A DNA stretch of 64,000 bases from Heterohyrax brucei (taxonomy: Eukaryota; Chordata; Mammalia; Hyracoidea; Procaviidae), in assembly GCA_028571685.1 (NCBI GenBank), contig CM053162.1, positions 8,250,001 through 8,314,000 on the forward strand, given 5' to 3'. Below the pieces are notes generated by a model, which was given only the letters and a program-made list of their open reading frames with translations, was not told the origin of the DNA and did no database searches. Below are positions 56,113-64,000 of this stretch, in pieces. A program made the position numbers and the translations under genes. The number at the start of each line of letters is the position of its first letter. Positions within the stretch are counted from its first letter, which is position 1.

Positions 56113-56285
56113 TACCAAAACCAAACCAAGCCCTCTGCTGCTGAGTTGATGTCATTTCACAGTGACCCTGTAGGACAGAGCAGAACAGCCCCCACAGATT
56201 TTCCAAGAAATGCCTGGCAGGTGTGAATTGCCGAACTTTGGTTAGCAACTGTAGCACTTTAATCACTATGCCACTAGGGTTTCCA
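56113..56285 (-). mobile_element. AfroSINE, reverse strand
   Basis: accaaaaccaaaccaagccc ... gaccctgtaggacagagcag ... ctttggttagcaactgtagc ... gccactagggtttcc. Full body. Confidence 0.9.
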
Positions 56286-56731
56286 TTTCTTCAGTAGAGA
56301 TATATAAATTTCCATAAAGAAATTCAGTTCTAGGAAGACATTTTCTTTTGATTTCAACACACAGATATACCAGCCAGGTTTTCAAAAGCTCTCCATTGTG
56401 ATGACTAAAGTGGTCCTGGATTTCCCTCTCTGATGGAAACCCAGACTGCTCTCCTATCCCACTGTCCCATAGGAAATCATGCAACAGTTATAGCATCATT
56501 TGACTCCCTTGTTTCAATCTTAGCTCTCAACTGAACTTCTGTCCACTGGTATATTCCTATTTATTGTCAGATACGATAGTGACAGACTGCTTATTCCCCC
56601 TACCGCCACCTAAGTAAGAGAATTTGCTCCCAGCTACCAGTGAAGTTCATCATATGCCTGAAACCAGTTTATGGGTCCTTTGTCTTGTTTCTTCCAAGAA
56701 AGTCATTGACTATTTTTGCTCCATGCTCACT
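56286..56731. other. Unassigned
   Basis: No gene or repeat recognised; the small open frames are short and featureless. Confidence 0.45.
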
Positions 56732-57056
56732 GTTCAGGAATCAGCCAACTATGGCTCATAGACAAAATTCAACCCACCTCCTGTTTTTGTACGGCCCACG
56801 AGCTAATAATGGTTTTCACAGTTTTAAATTTTTTAGTGGAAAAAGAATATTTTATAAAAAGGACATAAAGTTGAAATTTTGGTATCCATAAATCCAGTTT
56901 CATTGGAATATAGCCATGCCCATTTTTTTACATATCGTCATCTGCTGCTTCTGTCCTATAGTGGCAGAGTAGGGTGGTTGTGACAAAGACTATAAAGCCT
57001 ACAAAGCCTAAAGAATTTATAATCTAGCCCTTTATAGAAGAAGTTTGACAGTCCTA
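56732..57056 (+). mobile_element. hAT-Charlie-type MITE (MER1-like)
   Basis: ttcaggaatcagccaactat at the start, cattggaatatagccatgcc in the middle, ataatctagccctttataga and agtttgacagtcctat at the end. Same family as 35,703-35,925 but with a longer left half. Confidence 0.68.
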
Positions 57057-57072
57057 TCATAGAGGATACTAA

Positions 57073-57230
57073 AAACTCAAACCCACTGCCATCGAGTAGA
57101 TTCTGACTCACAGCAACCCCATAGACAGAGTAGAACCACCCCATGGAGTTTCCAAGGAGTGCCTTATGGATTTGAATTGTTGACTTTTTAGTATCCATAG
57201 CACTTAACCACTATGCCACCAAGATTTCCA
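57073..57230 (-). mobile_element. AfroSINE, reverse strand
   Basis: ctcaaacccactgccatcga ... agagtagaaccaccccatgg ... gcacttaaccactatgccac. Full body. Confidence 0.88.
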
Positions 57231-57892
57231 TCATAAAGTATAGCAAGTCATAACTCTGCCACAACTGTCTAGGTACCCAAACAAGACAAGCGGACTAAAT
57301 AAATAAAAGGGAGACATTCTATTACAGCACAGCAAGTATCAGTAATGCCAGTATGGTTATGTTTATTCACTTGTCCTCAAGTCCTATAGGATGATACAAG
57401 AGGCCTAGAGATTGTGCCACATTTATGGATCATAGGGTTAAGGGCTCAACGCCATTTGTAGCAAGCAAGAAGCAAGCAAGAAAGTTTCCCTCTACCTCCA
57501 TCACAGAGTGAGAAGTACATCAGCCTATAGTAGCTTTGTCTGCTTAGTTTTCTATGTGACCAACTGCAGAAACTGCTTGATATCCAGAGACAGGTAAGAC
57601 TTGTAATGCAGCACACATCACAGGGATTTCAGGGACATTTTGGGCCCATGGCAGACTGCCTGTCCTAACACATAGCAAAAATAAATAGGTGCTGATATAA
57701 GAACAGATGGATGAATGGATCGCTGGAAAAAAACAATGAACTCAGAGAAAGACCATTTATATATAAAAATTTAATTTATGGTTATGGTACAATGGATCAA
57801 TTTTGTATAATCTTTCTAGCTATCATAACTGGACACAAGTGATTAAGTAGGACTGTGTGATAGAGTAATTGTGGCCCCCTAAGGGGGTTGGC
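57231..57892. other. Unassigned
   Basis: A short (caag)-like run near 57,460-57,480; otherwise no gene or repeat recognised. Confidence 0.45.
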
Positions 57893-58214
57893 CCCCACTT
57901 ATGTGTCATTTTGTCATAGTGTATGGGCTTGTGATTTGCTATGATGCTGGCAGCTATGTCACTGGTATTTAGATACCAGCAGGGTCACCATGGTGGACAG
58001 GTTTCAGCTGAGCTTCTAGAATAAGACAGGCTGAGAAGAAGGATCTAGAAGTCTACTTCTGAAAAGAATTAGCCAGAAAAAAAAAAAAAAACTTATGAAT
58101 AGCAGCAGAACATTGTCTCAGATATATGCCACAAAATGAGCCCTCAGGGTAGAAAGCACTCAAAAGACGACTGGAGAAGAACTGCTTCCACAAAGCACAG
58201 TCAACTTTAATAAC

Positions 58215-58529
58215 GTGAATGGAATCAAACTTTCAGGACCTTCACTTGCTGGTATGTCACAACTCAAAATGAAAATAAACAGCTTCAAATATCCATTAAT
58301 AACCAGAATGTGGAATTTACAAAGTATGAATTTAAGAAAATTGGAAGTAATCAAAATTAAAATGGAATGCATAAATTTCAATATCCTAGGCATTAGTGAG
58401 CTGAAATGGACCGGTATTGGCCATTTTGTTTCAGACAATCACATAGCCTACTGTCCTGGGAGTCACAACTTGCTTCAAAGAATGGTATTACAGTCATCAC
58501 CAAAAAGATCACTTCGAGATCTATCCTGA
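58215..58529 (+). pseudogene. RTE endonuclease remnant
   Basis: The 104-codon stretch has TRMWNLQSMNLRKLEVIKIK, MECINFNILGISELKWTGIG and HFVSDNHIAY. The conserved glutamate of the apurinic-type endonuclease sits in E-L-K-W. In an active element this enzyme nicks the target to prime reverse transcription. The frame opens in the leader and closes after about a third of the domain; later parts continue in other frames up to about 58,880. Confidence 0.82.
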
Positions 58530-59559
58530 AGTACAGTGTTGCCAGCAATAGGATAATATTCATACACCTGTAAGGAAGGCCAATTAATACAACTGTTATT
58601 CAAATTTACACACCAACCGCTAAGGCTAAAGGTAAAGAAGTTGAATATTTTTACCAGCCTGAAATTGATTGAACATACAATCAGGATGCATGAATAATTA
58701 CTGGTGATTAGGATGCAAAAGTTGGAAACAAAGAAAATGGGTGAGTAGTTGGAAAATATGGACTTGGTGATAAAAATGATGCCAGCAATCTCATGATTTC
58801 ATCGAAAATACATTTTTTTGCCACCATAAATAGTGACTATATGCCATCACCAGATGGCATATACAGGAATTAAACCATTACATCTGTGGAAAGAGACAAT
58901 GGAAAAGATCAATATCACCAGTCAAAACAAGACCAGGTACTGACTGTGGAACATAGCATAATTGCACATATGCAAATGCAAAATGAAAATGAAGAAAATT
59001 AGAACTAATTCACAAAAGCCAAAGCACAACTTTGAGTATACCCTACTTGAGTTTACTGATTATCTCAAAAATAGATTTGATGCATTGAACACTAAAGACT
59101 GAAGATCAGATGAGCTGTGGAACGACACCAAGCATGTCATACACAAAGAAAGCAACAGGTCATTACAAAAGCAAGAAAGAAAGAAATAACCAAACTGGAT
59201 GTCAAAAGAGGTGCTGAAATTTGCTGTTGAATGTCAAGTCACTAAACCCAAAGGAAGAAACGATGAAGCAAAAGAACTGAACAGAAAATTTCAAAGGGCA
59301 GCTCTAGAAGAAAAAATGTGGTAATAACATGTGCAAAGAGCTGGAGATAGAAAACCAAAAATGAAGAACACACTGCATTTCTCAAGCTGAAAAAACTGAA
59401 GAAAAAAATCCAAGCCTCAAGTTGCCATGATGAAGGCTTCTACAGGGAAAATATTAAGCTACTCAAGAAGCATCAGAAGAAGGTTGAAGGAATACACAGA
59501 GTTATAATGCCAGAAAGAACTAGTTGATAATCAACCGTTTTAAGAGGTAGAATATGATC

Positions 59560-60564
59560 CAGAACTGATGGTACTGAAGGAAGATGTGAAAGCTGCTTTG
59601 AAGTCATTGGTGGAAAACAAGTTCCAGGAATTGAAGGAATATCAACTGAGATATTTCAACAGACCCAGTGCTGGAAGTGCGTATTCATCTATGTCAAGAA
59701 ATCTGGAAGACAGCTACCTGACCAACTAACCAGAATGGATTTATATTTGTGTCTAGGCCCAAGAAAGGCAATTCAACCAAATGCAGAAATTATTGTACAA
59801 TATCATTAACATTACACAGAAGTAAAATTTTGCTCAAGATCATTCAAGAGCAACTGCAGCAACATATGGACAGGGAACTGCCAGAAATTCAAACCAGACT
59901 CAGGAGAGTATATGGAACCAGGAATATCATTGCTGATGTCGGGTGACTCTTGGCTGAATACAAATGAGAAAGATATTTACCTATGTTTTATTGACTATGC
60001 AAAGGCATTTGACTGTGTGGATTATAACAAATTATAGATAACATTGAAGATAATGGAAATTTTAGAACACTTTATTGTACTTAAGAGAAATCTGTACATG
60101 GATCAAGAGGCAGTTTTTCGAACAGAACAAGGGGACATTGAATGGTTAATGTGGGAAGTGTATCAAGGTTGTATCCATTCACCACACCTTTTCAATGAGT
60201 ATGTCAAGCAAATATTCCAAGATGCTGGACTATATGAGGAAGAATGAGGCATCAAGATTGGAGGAAGACTCAGTGACAATCTCTGTTATGCAGATAACAC
60301 AATCTTGCTTGTTGAAAGTGAAGAGGATTTGAAACACTGATGAATATCAAACAACACAGCCTTCAGTACGAATTGCACCTCAAAATCAAGAAAACAAAAA
60401 TTCTCACAACTGGACCAGTACACAACATCATAATAAATGGGGGAAAGACTGAGATTGTCAAGGGTTTCATTTTACTTGATTTCACAATTAACATCCATGG
60501 AAGCAACTCTAGAAATCAAAAGACTTATTGCATTGGAAAAATCTGCTTCAAAAGACCTCTTTAA
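59560..60564 (+). pseudogene. RTE reverse transcriptase remnant
   Basis: Three open pieces: 59,749-59,946 (KILLKIIQEQLQQHMDRELP, EIQTRLRRVYGTRNIIADVG), 60,044-60,247 (RNLYMDQEAVFRTEQGDIEW, then QGCIHSPHLFNEY) and 60,340-60,564 (HSLQYELHLKIKKTKILTTG). The catalytic box at about 60,284-60,296 lies between pieces and reads C-Y-A-D-N-T, so the second aspartate is lost. Non-functional in every respect. Confidence 0.85.
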
Positions 60565-61048
60565 AGCATTGTAAAATAAAGATATCACCTTGAGACTACG
60601 TGACCCAAGTTGTTGTATTTTCATTACATCATATGCATACGAAAGCTGGACAGTGAATAAGGAAGACAGAAGAAAAATTGAAATCTTAGAATTATGGGGC
60701 TGGAAAAGACTATTGAATATACCATGGACTGCCAGAACAATAAACAGATCTGTCCTGTAAAAACTACAACTATAATGCTCCTTAGAAGCTACGATAGCTA
60801 GACTACATTGCACATACTTTGGACATGTCAGGAGAGATTAACCCCTGAAGAAGGACATCATTCTTGGTGAAGTAGAGGGTCACCAGAAAAGAGGAAGACC
60901 CTTAACAACGTATTGATACAGTGGCTGCAACAGTGAGCTTAAGCATAAAAATGATTGTGTATATGGCACAGGACCAGGTGGTGTTTCATTGTTGTGCAGA
61001 GTGTGGCTATGAGTCAGTACTCACTTGGCGACACCTAACAGCTACAAC

Positions 61049-61739
61049 CAGGGCATTGGCCAGTTTTGCTATTCTGCTGTGCTTGAAGTGAGCCATCTCA
61101 TAGACAGGAAAGGCACAGATCCAACCACCAACAACAAAGAACAGCCAGGAGTGGAAAGCACGTCTTTTGCACCTAGGATTTCTGTGCTGAAAAACTCCTG
61201 GACCCAGAAGACACATGAAATGTAACAACAACGGCAGTGAGAAGCAGTGGCAGAGACCCAGCAGCAGAGATTGTAGAGCAGGAGAAGGCGTAATGGTTAA
61301 CTCCACTCAGTGGAAACAAAGCTTAGTGACTTTAGGCAGAGGCCTAGGGCCAGAGAGGGCATGACTCTAAGCAAGGCTGGGAAGAGGCTGCCTGATGGAA
61401 GAGGAATATCCTGAGCATTTCTGAGCCTGAATTTTAACTGTTACCTGCCTTATAAACTCCATAATCACGAGTATTGTCTATGACTTCTATGTGGCCACTG
61501 CAATGAATTATCAAACCCTACAGAGAATTGGAGAGTGCCGTGGGAAGGACTGTTGGTGCCAGAATTAATAAGCATGGTGGAGACAGTAGGCATGTCTGAC
61601 CTCTGAGTCACAGGAACCAAACTTGCACTGCTGTTCTGGATTTTCTTTCCCCTTTGTGAAAGTAGAGGCAGCCAGATATCACTGCTACACCACAATTGTA
61701 GTGGTAAATACAGAAATACAGTACCAGGAATCTAAGTTT
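61049..61739. other. Unassigned, possibly an old LTR-type repeat
   Basis: gtggaaagcacgtcttttgc and gatttctgtgctgaaaaactcc (61,150-61,200) resemble a block of the MaLR LTRs at 9,600. The rest, to 61,739, is GC-richer than its surroundings and is not recognised. No convincing frame; the 99-codon minus frame at 61,306-61,007 crosses the RTE end and is not a gene. Confidence 0.3.
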
Positions 61740-62830
61740 AAGGGATAAGTTTTCTATACCTGGTGTTTGGAAGAAAATTAAGCTACATCCCTAACTAATT
61801 TCACATATAAAAGTAGAATCCAAATAGATTATAAAAACAAAATAGAAAGAATAGAAAGGCAGTAGTAGAAATGTCAGAATATACATTTGTGATTTATAGG
61901 TAGGGAAGAATTGTTTTAAAAATACTTAAGCACAAATGATTAAGCAAAAATAAATTGAGTACAGTTATAGCAAAGTTAAGTATTTTTTTTTTAAATGTAG
62001 AACAGGAATAGAATTAACAGAAAATGAGAAATGTAAGAAAATACTTGCAATACCTAAAACTGACAATCTACTAATACACCAAGAATTTATTTGAGCCAAC
62101 AAGAGACAGATAATTCAAGAGGAAAAACAAAACAAAACAGGTAAAACCATGAATAGAAAATTAAAATAGAACAAACATCAAAGTCTGATAAATCAAGTCA
62201 GGCTTCAACTCAGCAGCAATTACAAAAGAAAATACAAGCAGTAATGTGACATGGTCTTATGTCTCTTTATTTCATTAAAACAAGTAATCCCAGTGATTGG
62301 CAGAAAAGGTGATATAGGAATCTACATGTATATATTGCTGGTGGGAGAAGACTGGGACAAAGACCTTCAGGATAACCATGTGTCAACACTTAGTCAATTC
62401 AAGTTTATGGACAAGGACACAGCAATCACACTTCTAAATTATGTAACCTAAATAAATGCTCCCACAGGTCCACATTCAACATCCTTAACTCTTGTTTATA
62501 AGCTAAGGATTCCAAGAAATCTGAGCTTCCATCATATACCAGGATAGTTGGCAGATCAATTTTTGTGGAAGCACACAATGGCATTTTATGAAGCACTGGT
62601 AAGAATCAACTATATATTCACAAAGCACCACATGACTGGCACTTAATGCTACATAAGAGATAAAATTAGGCCTGTAATTCACTATGATTTCCATAAATTA
62701 GAAATATAGTCACACAAAACTGTATGTATTTTTAAGACTATGTACAAACAAATGATGCGTATCAAATATTTTGGAATGACTGTGGTGAATGAGGGAGCAT
62801 AAGTCTGGAAGAGCAGAGGCCATAACCCAG
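61740..62830 (+). mobile_element. Ancient L1 (L1M) ORF2 3' part and 3' UTR
   Basis: tgcaatacctaaaactgaca, catgtatatattgctggtgg, gcaatcacacttctaaatta and gtcacacaaaactgtatgta follow the C-terminal third of old L1 ORF2 and the early 3' UTR in order. No open frame. It is in the same orientation as the host L1M of 23,885-54,850, but the middle of ORF2 is not present between them. Confidence 0.55.
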
Positions 62831-64000
62831 TTAGTAAAGAATACCTGGATGTTTCCATAAGAGTGGCAAGCCTGGAAAGGTAACTTAGTAAGCTGAATCT
62901 GGACTATTTTTGTTTTTAGCTAAAAAGAGAGAGAGAGACATAAACTTTACTAAGAGCTAATATGTGGAATGATCCTGAACTCTTGCTCAAAATTTAAGAC
63001 ACTTAGGATCTACATACAGTAAGATAAAGAAAAGTAACTAAATGCTCTATCCTAAAACGTATCCCTCATTCCTTTCTGTGTGGCTAACATCTATGGGTAC
63101 TTCTTACCGCTCTGAGATATCATCTCTTTTTTAGCTATTAGTTCCCTGCGGTGTTTGTGCTTTATTCAATCCAGGCTGTTCAATAACAGATGTGATTTCC
63201 AGCTGTTTGTGTATACCAAGCACAGTGGGTTCATTAATAATAATTATTAAGTGCTTTATGTTACAAATTGAGCCTGTAGCAGTAAACAGCCAGTCGTTTG
63301 TTTTATGGCCCCTTGTCAGATCCAACTATAAATTCCCATTATCTCAATATTATCATCACAACAACATAGATATAAGCATGAGTCATAAATAAAACTACCA
63401 AACAGCCCAATCTTTCTGCAAAGAACAGACTATAAATTAACATTTGATGATGTAATGTTATATATGAACTAAAACAACAGCTCAGGCCTTCCTGTCAACC
63501 AATTACGCAAATTATTGTTTCTCAGACTTATATCTGTAGCTGCAACACTGGTGAATTCATCTAAACGCATGTGAGTAGATCTCAATAAATATGCTATCTA
63601 TATGTTGCCCTCCCATAACCCGAGTTCCTACTAATGATGTATGAAGAATGAAGTTTCATCTGACAGAACGTCTCTTAGTACTATAGAGAGTATTTTTTTA
63701 AGATATCACATTTGCTCTGAATACTGCATTTCACAGGATAAATTACTGTATTTGGCAAGTTTAATAGAAAAGCCAAGAGTTCCTAGACAGAAGTCCATAT
63801 GAATTGTCAACCAATAATAAAAGTATTTACATAGATATCTCTCTATGTAAGGTTAAAGCTATCCTAAATGATAAAGATAGTTGAAACAGAAAATAAACCT
63901 GAATACATGAATTTAATTTTTATATAAAGAAAAAAGTCAATAGACACATGAAAATTGTTGAAACTCACTAAAAATTGAAGATGTGCAAATTATTGACATG
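62831..64000. other. No repeat or gene recognised
   Basis: Includes a short (ag)n run at about 62,928-62,938. Otherwise apparently unique DNA with AT-rich, homeodomain-like words (attaataataatta near 63,234, caattacgcaaattattg near 63,500). No frame longer than about 66 codons. Confidence 0.4.

Larger units (their letters stand above)
57893..61048 (+). mobile_element. RTE (BovB-like) LINE, nearly full length
   Basis: Forward RTE of about 3.15 kb. The 5' end (ttatgtgtcattttgtcata, ctatgatgctggcagctatg) matches the 5' ends at 21,567 and 45,483; the 3' end reads ctatgagtcagtactcactt ... gacacctaacag. Endonuclease, linker and reverse transcriptase regions follow in order. Every ORF part is broken by stops and indels. 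It is uninterrupted by other elements, which makes it the best guide to RTE structure in the window. Confidence 0.92.

Noticed and set aside
61740-62830. Ancient L1 end as a further piece of the split L1M at 23,885-54,850
   Set aside because: Same strand and age class, but the reverse transcriptase part of ORF2 is absent from 54,850-61,740, so continuity cannot be shown.

Overview
The window is an intergenic stretch of a placental mammal genome built almost entirely of transposable elements. The lineage marker is a tRNA-derived SINE with the AfroSINE body and a 3' end (gagtcngancnactcgac-type) shared with a BovB-like RTE LINE. Together with a lineage-specific L1 and abundant short MaLR LTRs this points to Afrotheria, most likely a paenungulate such as an elephant. 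Family names come from recognising the sequence by eye; no database search was run, and element boundaries are good to roughly 5-30 bases. I found no intact host gene, tRNA, rRNA or CRISPR array. Every long reading frame is an LINE fragment or lies antisense to one.

Region 1-7,413 holds two reverse-strand L1s. The first is complete at its 5' end and sits inside the second, which has a tandem-repeat (monomer-like) 5' leader. Region 7,414-20,075 is an older mosaic: an ancient mammalian repeat, RTE 3' ends, three solo MaLR LTRs, one complete two-LTR MaLR element inserted into an RTE fragment, L1 3' UTR pieces, AfroSINEs, and the 3' end of an ERVL element with its LTR. Region 20,080-23,160 is an RTE with a twin-priming style inversion, itself hit by an AfroSINE.

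Region 23,885-54,850 is the centrepiece. One ancient forward-strand L1M element is cut into pieces by about 29 kb of later insertions. The first block (24,200-34,710) is an internally deleted L1 whose A-tail received a second, full-length L1 with an inverted 5' part. The second block (35,955-54,302) is a forward L1 that was invaded by a full-length RTE and by a full-length reverse L1. The RTE was in turn invaded by two further L1s. Target-site duplications (TSDs) visible at several junctions let the order of events be read.

Region 54,850-61,740 has an inverted-repeat mariner remnant, AfroSINEs, a hAT MITE and a nearly full-length but dead RTE. Region 61,740-62,830 is another ancient L1 end, and 62,831-64,000 is the longest block with no recognisable repeat.

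Functionally, L1 would mobilise itself, RTE would mobilise itself and the AfroSINEs that copy its 3' end, and MaLR would depend on ERVL-type proteins. All protein parts seen here are broken, so the window records past activity and has no working source element that I can identify.
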